Assembly: GCF_014701095.1 (NCBI RefSeq)
Contig: NZ_AP023439.1
Span: 1,848,001-1,912,000 of the forward strand
Length of the DNA stretch: 64,000 nucleotides
DNA from: Streptomyces tuirus
Lineage (GTDB): Bacteria; Actinomycetota; Actinomycetes; Streptomycetales; Streptomycetaceae
Reading direction: 5' to 3'
The position numbers and the translations under genes were made by a program. Of this stretch, positions 26,832 through 38,845 are shown piece by piece. Under the pieces are notes generated by a model. The model saw nothing but the letters and a program-made list of their open reading frames with translations, was not told the DNA's origin and did not search any database. Numbering within the stretch: the stretch's first letter is position 1; every line of letters begins with the position of its first letter.

Positions 26832-27785
26832 CTACATGATCGGGTCGGGTTCCCTCGCCAGGTCCGCCGCGCCCACCAGGCCCGCCTTGTTGCCCAGTTC
26901 CGCCGCGCGGACCTCGGCCACCGGGCGCCAGTTGCCGCCGACCAGCCAGCGCTTGTAGGACTTGCGGATCGGGCCGAGGACCAGTTCGCCCTCGTCGGAG
27001 AGGCCGCCGCCGACGATGAAGGCGGAGGGGTCGAAGAGGGAGGCCAGGTCGGCGAGGCCCGCGCCGACCCAGCGGGCCAGTTCGCGGTAGGAGTCGACGG
27101 CCACCCGGTCGCCCTGGCGGGCGGCCATGGAGATGTGCTTGCCCTCGATGCCGTCGGGCGCGCCGTTGCCGAGGCTGAGCAGGATCTCGGCGTTCTCGGG
27201 GGTGGCGTTGGCGCGCTGCTTGGCGTACCTCACCAGCGCCCGGCCCGACGCGTACTGCTCCCAGCAGCCCTGTGAACCGCAGCCGCACAGCAGGCCGTCC
27301 GGCACCATGCGGATGTGGCCGAACTCGGCGGCCACGCCGAAGTGCCCGCGGCGCAGCTTGTTGCCGATGATGATGCCGCCGCCGAGGCCGGTGCCCAGCG
27401 TGATGCAGATGACGTTGCGGTGGCCCTTGCCCGCGCCGAACTTGTACTCGCCCCACGCCGCGGCGTTCGCGTCGTTCTCCACGACCACTGGGAGACCCAC
27501 GCGAGCCTCGACCTTTTCCTTGAGCGGCTCGTTGCGCCAGTGGATGTTGGGCGCGAAGTAGACCTCGGAGCGCTGCCGGTTCACGTAGCCGGCGGCACCG
27601 ATGCCCACGCCGACGATCTCGTGACCGACGCGTGCGCCGTCCACCGCCGAGGCGATGGCGTCCACGATGCCCTCAGCCGTGCCCGGGGTCGGCACCTTGT
27701 GGGTCGAGAGGATGTTGCCTTCCTCATCGACCACGCCGGCCGCGATCTTCGTGCCGCCGATGTCGACGCCGATGGTGAGTCCCAT
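26832..27785 (-). CDS. glkA: ROK-family glucokinase
   Basis: A 317-residue glucokinase that phosphorylates glucose with ATP. ATP-binding GVDIGGTKIAAGVVD is at the start, the sugar-binding ENDANAAAWGEY lies near 105-116, and the zinc-binding ROK signature GCGSQGCWEQYASG near 165. It is full length. In S. coelicolor GlkA also carries carbon catabolite repression. ATG 27785 begins the motif. Repeats lie just downstream of its stop. Confidence 0.95.
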   Translation of the reverse strand: MGLTIGVDIGGTKIAAGVVDEEGNILSTHKVPTPGTAEGIVDAIASAVDGARVGHEIVGVGIGAAGYVNRQRSEVYFAPNIHWRNEPLKEKVEARVGLPVVVENDANAAAWGEYKFGAGKGHRNVICITLGTGLGGGIIIGNKLRRGHFGVAAEFGHIRMVPDGLLCGCGSQGCWEQYASGRALVRYAKQRANATPENAEILLSLGNGAPDGIEGKHISMAARQGDRVAVDSYRELARWVGAGLADLASLFDPSAFIVGGGLSDEGELVLGPIRKSYKRWLVGGNWRPVAEVRAAELGNKAGLVGAADLAREPDPIM

Positions 27786-27915
27786 GAATCCCTCAGTTTC
27801 GGTCGAGCCCCGCTACGGCCACGGTACCCGAGCCCTGCCCTCGGATTCGCTGTCGTCCGCACGCTGGGCACCCCGGCGGCCCCGCCGGGACCGCCGCTCG
27901 GCCGGGGCCGGGGAC

Positions 27916-28416
27916 TCAGTCCAGGTCGATGCGCTCCCCGGGGCCGGCGTCGTCGCCGCCGTCCCGGCGCCCGCCCTGGTCACGGGGATCTCCCTGGTCG
28001 TCGCGGCCGGTCCAGCGCCGCTCCTGGGCCTGCACGGCGGAGCGGTAGGCCGCGAGCAGCTCGTTGCCGGCCGCCGCCAGGTGGTCGAAGACGTCCGGAT
28101 TGCGTTCGATGACCGGTTCGACGGCGTCCTTGGCCTGCTGGACGACCTGCCGTACGACCTGCTGGGCGGCGGGCCCCGCGACCGCGCCGAGCAGCGGGGA
28201 CTGCACGCCGGACAGCTTCTCCGCGACCGCGTCGACGAGCTTTCTCAGTTCCTCGGCGGCGGAGCCCGGGGGCGGGCCGTGCTGGGCGCGGCGGCGGGCC
28301 TTCTCCGCCTGGAGGTCCTCGGCGCACGCGGTCGCCCAGGCGTCGGCGTCGCTCGCCCGTACCTCGTCCGCGGCCTCTTCGCGGGCGGCGTCGGACGGGG
28401 GGAGCTCTTCGCTCAT
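27916..28416 (-). CDS. DUF5304-like helical protein
   Basis: A 166-residue hydrophilic protein without membrane segments. A predicted helical core (about 50-130: LRKLVDAVAEKL, QQVVRQVVQQAKDAVEPVIERN) is flanked by an acidic Ala/Glu-rich head and a Gly/Asp/Arg-rich tail. It looks like the actinobacterial DUF5304 family, function unknown. It lies between glkA and the ArsA-like gene on the same strand, 103 bases downstream of the latter. Confidence 0.7.
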   Translation of the reverse strand: MSEELPPSDAAREEAADEVRASDADAWATACAEDLQAEKARRRAQHGPPPGSAAEELRKLVDAVAEKLSGVQSPLLGAVAGPAAQQVVRQVVQQAKDAVEPVIERNPDVFDHLAAAGNELLAAYRSAVQAQERRWTGRDDQGDPRDQGGRRDGGDDAGPGERIDLD

Positions 28417-28518
28417 GACGGACTCCTGACTACGGTTCGTCCCTACGACGTTACCCGAACGGGCGTACCGGGTTCACGGGCCGGACCGGCCGTGTTCGCC
28501 CGGTTCCGCCCCGCTGCC

Positions 28519-29688
28519 TCACCGGCCCTGCGGCCACAGTGTCGGGTCGGGCGCGAAGCGGATCCGCAGCTCCCCGTCGCGCAGGGCGGCTCCGTCGACG
28601 GTGCAGCGGCGCAGCGCGGAGGGCAGCGGGACGACCCGGCGGAACCGCCCCGCCGTGACGACGAGTTCGTCGCCGCGCCGGACGAGGTCCAGTTCCTCGC
28701 GTATGGCGCCGGGCAGCGGGATCTCCCAGACGAGCACGCCGTCCTCGCCGAGCCGGTCGGTCACCGGCCAGTCGGCGGCGGGGGCCGGCCGGCCGACGCC
28801 GGGCACGGCGAGGGCGGTGAGGTCGTCGGCGCCGCGCGGGTCGTGTCCGAGGTGGGCGACGCTGCGCACGTCGTACGACTCCCGCCACTCCTCCAGCGTC
28901 TTGCGCTGCTGGGCGACCGCGCCGGCCAGCCAGGTGTCCGGGGACGCCTCGGGCAGGACGCGGTTGGCGACCACGACGTCGGTGGCGAGACCGCGCAGGG
29001 CGAGGCCCAGGCCTGTGGTGCGCAGCGCGTCGGCACCGGCCGGGCCGGGCTCGGCGACCAGCCGTACGACGGTGCCGCGGTCGGCGACGACCGCCTCGAC
29101 GGCGGCCAGTTCCAGATCCCAGCGGGCCGCCGTCTCGTAGAGCCACTCGGCGGGCATGGGGACGCCGGCGAGGCGGCCGAGGACGGGGCGCAGGGCGCGG
29201 GCGGCCTGGCGTTCGGGCGGGAGGAGGCGGCGCAGGTAGCGGCGGAGTTCCTCGGGCAGGGCGAGGAGGGCGAGGGCCTGCGGGGCCGGGGGGAGGTCGA
29301 CGACGAGGGTGTCGTACTGCTCGGACAGCGCGGCGTCCCTCAGGGCGCGCAGCAGGGCGAGTTCCTCGGCGCCGGGCAGGGGGGTGAGTTCCTCGGGGTC
29401 GAGACGGGAGGCGCCGAGCAGGTCCAGGGCGGAGGAGGCGCGGTCCTGGAGGGCGGCGAGGTCCCGGCGGAAGTCCTGCGCGGCGTCGGGGCGCCAGGCG
29501 GTGAGGTGCGGGGTGGCCTGGACCGGGGCCGGGCCGGTCGTGACTCCCAGGGCGGCACCGAGGCTGTCCGTGCGGTCGGTGCCGAGGACGAGGGTGCGGT
29601 CGCCCTCGGCCGCCGCTGCCAGGGCGGTCGCGGCCGCGAGGGTGGTACGACCGCTGCCGCCGGGGCCGGTGATCAGGATGGTGCGCAT
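28519..29688 (-). CDS. ArsA-like ATPase
   Basis: A 389-residue P-loop ATPase of the ArsA/GET3 type. Walker A is GPGGSGRTT (about 7-15); VLGTDRTDSLG and DTLVVDLPPAP follow as switch regions; a C-terminal small beta domain (IPLPGAIREELDLVRRGDEL) resembles the ArsA HSP20-like end. No metal-binding Cys set and no arsenite genes are present, so arsenic transport is unlikely; its relatives such as Rv2184c are uncharacterised. ATG 29688 begins the P-loop region. It is probably an operon with the SRPBCC gene 67 bases upstream, as in M. tuberculosis. Confidence 0.82.
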   Translation of the reverse strand: MRTILITGPGGSGRTTLAAATALAAAAEGDRTLVLGTDRTDSLGAALGVTTGPAPVQATPHLTAWRPDAAQDFRRDLAALQDRASSALDLLGASRLDPEELTPLPGAEELALLRALRDAALSEQYDTLVVDLPPAPQALALLALPEELRRYLRRLLPPERQAARALRPVLGRLAGVPMPAEWLYETAARWDLELAAVEAVVADRGTVVRLVAEPGPAGADALRTTGLGLALRGLATDVVVANRVLPEASPDTWLAGAVAQQRKTLEEWRESYDVRSVAHLGHDPRGADDLTALAVPGVGRPAPAADWPVTDRLGEDGVLVWEIPLPGAIREELDLVRRGDELVVTAGRFRRVVPLPSALRRCTVDGAALRDGELRIRFAPDPTLWPQGR

Positions 29689-29755
29689 GGGGCTGAACGG
29701 TACCGGGAGTCGCCGGAGCACCCGGCGCTGCTGCCGGGTGGCCGCGCGGCCGGGG

Positions 29756-30196
29756 CTACGTGCCCGCTTCGACCCGCTTCTTCAGCCCGGCCAGCGCCCG
29801 GTCGATGATGACCTTCTCGGCCTTGCGCTTGATCATGCCGAGCATGGGGATCTTCACGTCGACGGTCAGGACGTAGGTGACCTCCGTGCCGCCCGCACCG
29901 GACGGCTTGAGGAGGTAGGAGCCGTCGAGGGACCGGAGCATCTGGGACTTCACCAGCGTCCAGGAGACCTCGTTCTCGCCGGTCCAGGTGTAGCCGAGGA
30001 TCTGGTCGTCCTTGATGGCGCCCGCGTCCATGACGAGGCGGACCTGCTCGGCGCGGCCCTCGGCGTCGGTCTTGAGGACCTCGGCCTCCTTCACCTCGCC
30101 GGTCCAGTCCGGGTAGCGGGCGAAATCGGAGATGACCGCCATGACGTCGGCCGGGGCCGCCTCGATGGTGATGCTCGAGCTGGTGTGTTCCGCCAT
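29756..30196 (-). CDS. SRPBCC-fold (polyketide cyclase/START-like) protein
   Basis: A 146-residue protein with the helix-grip fold: SSSITIEAAPADVMAVISDF at the start, YPDWTGEVKEAEV, and the long C-terminal helix with KRKAEKVIIDRALAGLKKRV. Such proteins hold hydrophobic ligands. The homologue in M. tuberculosis is Rv2185c, also next to an ArsA-like gene. ATG 30196 has GGAG 9 bases upstream. No catalytic residues can be assigned. Confidence 0.85.
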   Translation of the reverse strand: MAEHTSSSITIEAAPADVMAVISDFARYPDWTGEVKEAEVLKTDAEGRAEQVRLVMDAGAIKDDQILGYTWTGENEVSWTLVKSQMLRSLDGSYLLKPSGAGGTEVTYVLTVDVKIPMLGMIKRKAEKVIIDRALAGLKKRVEAGT

Positions 30197-30304
30197 CGCC
30201 GTGGCTCCTCCAGATGCGGGCCGGTATGAGGTCGTGCGCACGTGGGTGCAGCGTGAAGGCTACCGCGCACGGCAGTCGCGGATCTCACCCGACCTGGGGC
30301 GTCC

Positions 30305-31102
30305 TCACCACTCCAGCGCCCAGGGCGTTCCGGTCGACGCGAAGTGCCCCACGTTCACGCACTCGGTCGCCCCGATCCGCATCCGTTTCACCAGCGGCTG
30401 GTGGACGTGGCCGAAGAGGGAGTAGCGGGGCCGGGTGCGGCGGATGGCGTCCAGCAGGGCGCGGCTGCCGCGCTCGAAGCGGCGGGCGACGGTGTCGTAG
30501 ACGAGCTCGGGGACCTCGGGCGGGATGTGGGTGCAGAGCACGTCGACCTCGCCCACGGCCTCGATCTTCGCCGCGTACTCCTCGTCGCTGATCTCGTACG
30601 GCGTCCGCATCGGTGTGCGCAGGCCGCCGCCGACGAAGCCGAAGACCCGGCCGCCGATCTCGACGCGCTCGCCGTCGAGGACGGTCGTGCCGGGGCCGGC
30701 GTACTCCCGCCACAGGGGCGGCATGTCGACGTTGCCGTAGGTGGCGTACGTAGGAGTGGGGAACGCGGTGAACAGCTCTGCGTACTGCTTGCGCACCGCT
30801 TCCTCGATCACCATGGCGCGGTTCTCTTGGAGGCCGGCCCACAGCGAGGCCCCGAGCAGCCGGGCCTCCTCGAAGCGGCGGGCGGTGCGCAGCGCGACGA
30901 TGCGGTCGGCGTTCTCGACGCCGAACAGGTCGGGGAAGATGCCGCGGGAGTGGTCGGCGTAGTCGAGGAACAGGACGAGGTCGCCCAGGCACACCAGGGC
31001 GTCCGCGCCCTCACCGGCCCTGGCCAGGTCGCGGGCGTTGCCGTGCACATCGCTGACCACGTGTACGCGCGTCCGGTGGTTCCGGGCTGGTGTGGGTGCC
31101 AT
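30305..31102 (-). CDS. Metallophosphoesterase
   Basis: A 265-residue calcineurin-like phosphoesterase. Metal-binding motifs are in order: VVSDVHGN, CLGDLVLF, YGNVD, CTHIPP and GHVHQP. It lacks a signal peptide and is cytoplasmic. ATG 31102 has no ribosome site; TACGCT lies 8 bases upstream with TTCACC 16 bases further, which suggests a very short leader. Substrate unknown. It is divergent from the acyl-CoA ligase gene. Confidence 0.87.
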   Translation of the reverse strand: MAPTPARNHRTRVHVVSDVHGNARDLARAGEGADALVCLGDLVLFLDYADHSRGIFPDLFGVENADRIVALRTARRFEEARLLGASLWAGLQENRAMVIEEAVRKQYAELFTAFPTPTYATYGNVDMPPLWREYAGPGTTVLDGERVEIGGRVFGFVGGGLRTPMRTPYEISDEEYAAKIEAVGEVDVLCTHIPPEVPELVYDTVARRFERGSRALLDAIRRTRPRYSLFGHVHQPLVKRMRIGATECVNVGHFASTGTPWALEW

Positions 31103-31397
31103 GACGATCAAGCGTAAGCGGGTGCGGCACAGGTGAACAGTGGCGGCCGGACCTGCGGTTACTGGCCAGTCAGTTAGTCCGTGGACTACTGTGCGCGAAG
31201 GAATACCCAACTGTGTGACGCAGCGAACATCTCGACGGGACCCCCTGTCGGAGAGCCATACCGGCGGGTAACGTCCGGGCAGTCCAGTCGTGCTCTGCAT
31301 TTCAACAAGTGAATGCCTGAGTACCTCCCCGAGCCTTGGACCGCACCGTCGCAGCACACACCGTCGTGGCGCCGGCGCCCTATGAGGAGCAGCAGTC
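31103..31397. other. Divergent promoter region, metallophosphoesterase and fadD
   Basis: No gene is seen in these 295 bases. Two adjacent palindromes lie at 31161-31170 and 31175-31188 (separate entry). The right end carries the ribosome site GAGGAG for the acyl-CoA ligase. Confidence 0.55.
31161..31188. promoter_or_regulatory. Pair of palindromes upstream of the acyl-CoA ligase
   Basis: ACTGGCCAGT (31161-31170) is a 10-bp perfect palindrome; 4 bases later TAGTCC-GT-GGACTA (31175-31188) is another, extendable with CAG/CTG across a one-base bulge. They lie in the shared promoter region and look like operator half-sites. Confidence 0.45.
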
Positions 31398-33194
31398 TTG
31401 CGCGAGTTCAGCCTTCCGGCTTTGTACGAGGTCCCTGCGGACGGCAATCTGACCGACATCGTCCGCAGAAACGCCGCGCAGCACCCGGACGTCGCCGTCA
31501 TCGCCCGCAAGATCGGCGGCAACTGGCAGGACGTCACGGCCACCGAGTTCCTCGCCGAGGTGCACACGGCCGCGAAGGGGCTGATCGCCGCCGGGGTCCA
31601 GCCGGGCGACCGGGTGGGCCTGATGTCCCGCACCCGCTACGAGTGGACGCTGCTGGACTTCGCGATCTGGAGTGCGGGCGCGGTGACCGTGCCGGTGTAC
31701 GAGACCAGTTCGCCGGAGCAGGTGCAGTGGATCCTCGGCGACTCGGGCGCGACCGCCTGTGTCGTGGAGTCGGACGCCCACGCGGCCGCGATCGAGTCGG
31801 TGCGCGACTCGCTGCCGGCGCTCAAGCACGTGTGGCAGATCGACGGCGGCGGCGTCGACGAGCTGGGCCGGCTCGGCCAGGACGTCACGGACGAGACCGT
31901 CGAGGAGCGCGGCTCGTTCGCCAAGGCCGACGACCCGGCGACCATCGTCTACACCTCGGGCACCACCGGCCGCCCCAAGGGCTGTGTGCTCACCCACCGC
32001 AGCTTCTTCGCCGAGTGCGGCAACATCGTGGAGCGGCTGCGTCCGCTGTTCCGCACGGGCGAGTGCTCGGTGCTGCTCTTCCTGCCGCTCGCGCACGTCT
32101 TCGGCCGGCTGGTGCAGATCGCGCCCATGATGGCGCCGATCAAGCTGGGCACGGTCCCGGACATCAAGGACCTCACCGACGAGCTGGCCGCGTTCCGCCC
32201 GACGCTGATCCTCGGTGTGCCGCGCGTCTTCGAGAAGGTCTACAACTCGGCACGCGCCAAGGCGCAGGCCGACGGCAAGGGCAAGATCTTCGACAAGGCC
32301 GCCGACACCGCCATCGCGTACAGCAAGGCGCTGGACACCCCCTCGGGCCCGTCGCTCGGCCTGAAGATCAAGTACAAGACGTTCGACAAACTCGTCTACA
32401 GCAAACTCCGCGCGGTCCTCGGCGGCCGGGGCGAGTACGCCATCTCCGGCGGCGCCCCGCTCGGCGAGCGCCTCGGTCACTTCTTCCGCGGCATCGGCTT
32501 CACGGTCCTGGAGGGCTACGGCCTGACCGAGTCCTGCGCGGCCACCGCGTTCAACCCCTGGGACCGGCAGAAGATCGGCACGGTCGGCCAGCCGCTGCCC
32601 GGCTCGGTGGTGCGGATCGCCGACGACGGCGAGGTGCTGCTGCACGGCGAGCACCTGTTCAAGGAGTACTGGAACAACCCCGGCGCGACCGCGGAGGCGC
32701 TGGCCGACGGCTGGTTCCACACCGGTGACATCGGCACCCTCGACGAGGACGGCTACCTGAGGATCACCGGCCGCAAGAAGGAGATCATCGTCACCGCGGG
32801 CGGCAAGAACGTCGCCCCGGCCGTGATCGAGGACCGCATCCGGGCACATGCCCTGGTCGCGGAGTGCATGGTGGTGGGCGACGGGCGGCCGTTCGTGGGC
32901 GCGCTGGTCACCATCGACGAGGAGTTCCTGGGCCGCTGGTGCTCCGACCACGGCAAGCCGGTGGGTTCCACCGCGGCGTCGCTGAGCGAGGACCCGGACC
33001 TGCTGGCCGCGGTCCAGGCGGCGATCGACGACGGCAACGCCGCGGTGTCGAAGGCGGAATCGGTGCGGAAGTTCCGCATTCTGTCCTCCCAGTTCACGGA
33101 GGAGTCGGGCCACCTGACCCCCTCGCTGAAGCTGAAGCGGAACGTGGTGGCGAAGGACTACGCGCACGAGGTCGAGGCGATCTACGCGAAGTGA
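31398..33194 (+). CDS. Long-chain fatty-acid-CoA ligase, FadD15-like
   Basis: A 598-residue ANL-superfamily ligase that activates fatty acids with ATP and CoA. P-loop YTSGTTGRPKG (about 190-200), GYGLTESCAATAFN, the hinge region YLRITGRKKEIIVTAGGKNV, and the C-terminal Lys region (LKLKRNVVAKDY). TTG 31398 is chosen because GAGGAG is 8 bases upstream. The M. tuberculosis homologue FadD15 (Rv2187) also precedes pimB. Paired palindromes upstream may bind an acyl-CoA-sensing regulator. Confidence 0.92.
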   Translation: MREFSLPALYEVPADGNLTDIVRRNAAQHPDVAVIARKIGGNWQDVTATEFLAEVHTAAKGLIAAGVQPGDRVGLMSRTRYEWTLLDFAIWSAGAVTVPVYETSSPEQVQWILGDSGATACVVESDAHAAAIESVRDSLPALKHVWQIDGGGVDELGRLGQDVTDETVEERGSFAKADDPATIVYTSGTTGRPKGCVLTHRSFFAECGNIVERLRPLFRTGECSVLLFLPLAHVFGRLVQIAPMMAPIKLGTVPDIKDLTDELAAFRPTLILGVPRVFEKVYNSARAKAQADGKGKIFDKAADTAIAYSKALDTPSGPSLGLKIKYKTFDKLVYSKLRAVLGGRGEYAISGGAPLGERLGHFFRGIGFTVLEGYGLTESCAATAFNPWDRQKIGTVGQPLPGSVVRIADDGEVLLHGEHLFKEYWNNPGATAEALADGWFHTGDIGTLDEDGYLRITGRKKEIIVTAGGKNVAPAVIEDRIRAHALVAECMVVGDGRPFVGALVTIDEEFLGRWCSDHGKPVGSTAASLSEDPDLLAAVQAAIDDGNAAVSKAESVRKFRILSSQFTEESGHLTPSLKLKRNVVAKDYAHEVEAIYAK

Positions 33195-33207
33195 CCTCCC
33201 GGTCGCC

Positions 33208-36109
<2,902 letters not shown>

Positions 36110-36228
36110 GCCGCCGACCCTACCGAACCGCCCTCGTCGCCCTGTGCGGCAGCGCATATGGCACGCTCACAGCTGACGGGCCCATCATGGTCCCTCGACA
36201 CGGCAGGCGAACGGGCAGGGATCACGAC

Positions 36229-37467
36229 GTGAAGACGACGGGCACGAGGCGGCCCCTGGTATGGCTGCCGGTCCTCTGGTGTCTCACGAGGCTGGTGCTG
36301 CTGCTGTTCGTCCTGAAGGTGTACGTCTTCCCGGGCCCGGACGTGACGAGCGACGTGCAGGTGATCTACCAGGGCTGGTCCGACGTGCTGCGCACCGGAA
36401 CGTTCCCGCTGAACGACGTCACCTGGCAGTACCCGCCCGCCGCCGCGCTGGCGATCCTCTCCCCCGGCCTGCTGCCCTTCCTGGACTACGCGACCGCCTT
36501 CTACGTCCTGGTCTGCGTCACCGACCTGGCCGTGCTGGCCCTGATGACGTACGCGGGCCGCCGCCCCGGCCGGTCGCTGCACGGCGCCTGGGTGTGGGTG
36601 ATCGGCGTCCCGCTGCTCGGCCCGACGGTGTACGCCCGCTACGACGTGATGGTGACGGCCGTGGCGATGGCCGCGCTGCTCGCGGGTGCCCGGCACCCCA
36701 GGGCGTTGGGGGCCCTGGCCGCCTTCGGGGCGCTGCTGAAGGTGTGGCCCGCGATGCTGCTCCTCGCCGCCCGCCGGCGCAGCGCCTGGGTGTCGGCCCT
36801 GGTGACCGGCGGTGTGGTGACGGGGGCGTTCGCGCTGGCCATGCCGGGCGCGTTCGCGTTCCTGACCTTCCAGCGCGACCGGGGCACCGAGGTGGAGTCG
36901 CTGGGCGCGCTGGTCTTCCACGTCGCCCGGCACTTCGGCTGGCAGGGCGAGGTGAAGCTGAACTACGGATCGATCGAGTTCCTCGGGCCGTACGTGAGCG
37001 AGGTGAGCACCGGCGCGCTGTTCCTGACCGGGGCGGCCTTCGGCTGGCTGGTGCTGTGGCGGCTGCTGGCCCGGCGGTTCGAGGAGCACACGCTCGCCGA
37101 CGCGGCCTTCGTCGCCGTGCTGATGTTCACCACCACCAGCCGGGTGATCAGCCCCCAGTACATGGTGTGGCTGGTCGGGCTGGCGGCGGTGTGCCTGTAC
37201 TTCCCGGGCAGCCGGATGCGGCTGCCGGTCGCGCTGGTGCTGGTGGCGTGCTTGGTGACGGTGCTGGAGTTCCCGTACTACTTCGCCAGTGTGGTGGCCA
37301 GTGACGGCCTCGGTCTCACCCTGCTGTTCCTGCGCAACGGCCTGCTGGTGGTCGCCACCCTCGTCGCGGCCCGGGCCCTGTGGAAGGCGACGGTGCCGCG
37401 CCCGCTCCCCGCTCCCCTGCCGTCTCAGCCGGCCGCCCGCGCCGGGGAGACCCCCGTCTCCTCCTGA
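36229..37467 (+). CDS. GT87-family membrane glycosyltransferase (DUF2029)
   Basis: A 412-residue protein with 9-11 membrane helices, of the polyprenol-phosphate-mannose-dependent GT87 family (Rv2181-like alpha-1,2-mannosyltransferases). The YARYDVMVTAVAM motif with acidic residue and the PPAAALAI loop after WQYP are typical. GTG 36229 is preceded by CAGGG; ATG 36187 is in frame. Its last 43 bases overlap the end of the convergent MATE gene. Target: cell-envelope glycolipid or lipoglycan, inferred from family. Confidence 0.82.
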   Translation: MKTTGTRRPLVWLPVLWCLTRLVLLLFVLKVYVFPGPDVTSDVQVIYQGWSDVLRTGTFPLNDVTWQYPPAAALAILSPGLLPFLDYATAFYVLVCVTDLAVLALMTYAGRRPGRSLHGAWVWVIGVPLLGPTVYARYDVMVTAVAMAALLAGARHPRALGALAAFGALLKVWPAMLLLAARRRSAWVSALVTGGVVTGAFALAMPGAFAFLTFQRDRGTEVESLGALVFHVARHFGWQGEVKLNYGSIEFLGPYVSEVSTGALFLTGAAFGWLVLWRLLARRFEEHTLADAAFVAVLMFTTTSRVISPQYMVWLVGLAAVCLYFPGSRMRLPVALVLVACLVTVLEFPYYFASVVASDGLGLTLLFLRNGLLVVATLVAARALWKATVPRPLPAPLPSQPAARAGETPVSS

Positions 37468-38771
37468 GCCGGGGCTCGCCGGAACAGCACCCCCGCGAGG
37501 ACGCACTGCACCGCCGTCGCGAGCGCCAGAGCGAGGCACACCCCCGGCAGCCCGAGCCCCGTCAGGCCGTACGCGAGGGCCAGCTGCACTGCGGTCCCGA
37601 GCACGGTCACCCGCAGCAGCGCCGAAGCGCCCCCGCTGCCCTCGAAGACCCCGCCGAGCGCGATGAGACAGGCCATCAGCACCAGGTAGGGCCCGACGCA
37701 ACGCAGGAACAGCACACCCTGGTGCCCAACCCCGGGCCCGGCTCCGAAGGCGGCCATGAGCCACGGGGCACCGACGGCCAGCAGTACGGCCGCGCCGAGG
37801 CCGAGGGCGCCGGAGAGGAGCACGGTCTGCCTCCCGATCGCCCGCCGTCCGTCCTCTCCCGCGCCCCGCGTGTGCGCGGTGTGGATGGCGGCGGCCTGAC
37901 GGACCGCGTAGAAGGCCATGGTCGCCACGTACATGACCTTGTAGGCGATCGCGTACCCGGCCACCGCCGTCACCCCGAGCCGCGCCACGATCGCGACCAG
38001 GACCAGGGCTCCCGTCTGCCGCACGGTGAAGTCGGCGGACATGGGAAGACCGGTCGACAGGGTCCGGCGCAGGGAGGCGGCCGGGGACTCGCCCGGCGCG
38101 GCCCGGCGGGCCTCGCGCAGCAGGGCGTTGCGCCGGACCGCGAGGAGTCCCGCCCCGAGCGCCACGCACCGGGACAGCACGGTGGCGGCCGCGGCGCCCC
38201 GGACGCCGTGGAGGTGGATGAGGAGCGGGTCCAGGGCCAGGATCAGGCCGTTGGCCAGCAGCGCGAGCCGCATCGGGGTCCGGGTGTCGCCGGTGCCCTT
38301 GAGGATGCCGTCGACGAGCTGCTGGGCGAAGAAGACGGCCATGCCCGGCATGGACAGGGTGAAGTAGGAGACGGCGAGCGGGAGGGCGGCGCCGTCCGCC
38401 CCGCCGAGCACCAGCCGGGCCAGCGGTTCGCCGGCGATCAGGCCGCCCGCCACCACCAGGGGGGTCACCAGCGCCCACAGCGCCCATCCACCCCGTACGG
38501 CGGCGCGAACGGCCCCGGGGTCGCGGGCGCCCCTGGCGTGCGCCACCAGCACGGTCGTACCGGAGCCGAAGACCAGGGCGATGCCGAGCAGCACGTTCTC
38601 CGTGTTGGTCGCCACGGCCACCGCGGCCACGGCCGGGCCGCCCAGCCGCGCGACCCAGACGGTGTTGATGATCCCCGCGGCGACGGAGGCGAGCAGCGAG
38701 AGGTAGACGGGTCCTGCGAGCAGGAGGAGGTGCTTGCGATGGGCGTTCACGGGGTCCCCCAGTTTGACCAT
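37425..38771 (-). CDS. MATE-family multidrug exporter
   Basis: A 448-residue, 12-helix MATE transporter that exports compounds using a Na+ or H+ gradient. Typical segments: ITNTVW-like IINTVWVARLGG, the internal repeat with LVDGILKGTGDTRTPM, and a second repeat around YVATMAFYAVRQAAA. The start is ATG 38771 or GTG 38750 (GGGGGA just upstream). The promoter region is the PadR-type inverted repeat shared with the divergent padR gene, so the exporter is probably repressed by it. Confidence 0.9.
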   Translation of the reverse strand: MVKLGDPVNAHRKHLLLLAGPVYLSLLASVAAGIINTVWVARLGGPAVAAVAVATNTENVLLGIALVFGSGTTVLVAHARGARDPGAVRAAVRGGWALWALVTPLVVAGGLIAGEPLARLVLGGADGAALPLAVSYFTLSMPGMAVFFAQQLVDGILKGTGDTRTPMRLALLANGLILALDPLLIHLHGVRGAAAATVLSRCVALGAGLLAVRRNALLREARRAAPGESPAASLRRTLSTGLPMSADFTVRQTGALVLVAIVARLGVTAVAGYAIAYKVMYVATMAFYAVRQAAAIHTAHTRGAGEDGRRAIGRQTVLLSGALGLGAAVLLAVGAPWLMAAFGAGPGVGHQGVLFLRCVGPYLVLMACLIALGGVFEGSGGASALLRVTVLGTAVQLALAYGLTGLGLPGVCLALALATAVQCVLAGVLFRRAPAQEETGVSPARAAG

Positions 38772-38775
38772 CGAA

Positions 38776-38804
38776 ACGAGCTATCTCGATTCGAGGTAGC
38801 TCGT
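38776..38804. promoter_or_regulatory. Inverted repeat operator between the MATE exporter and padR
   Basis: Arms ACGAGCTATCTCG (38776-38788) and CGAGGTAGCTCGT (38792-38804) are complementary at 12 of 13 positions around ATT. GAGGTAGC recurs at 38808-38815 as an extra half-site. The repeat starts 5 bases from the exporter ATG and 42 bases before padR, placing it over both promoters. Confidence 0.8.
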
Positions 38805-38845
38805 TAAGAGGTAGCATGCGGTGTCGACCACCCGCAAGGAGGACC

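Noticed and set aside
26517..26839. Repetitive protein frames (about 89 to 94 residues) in the 105-bp repeat
   Set aside because: The period is 35 codons, so every frame stays open through the repeat; no ribosome site, and composition is that of repeat DNA.
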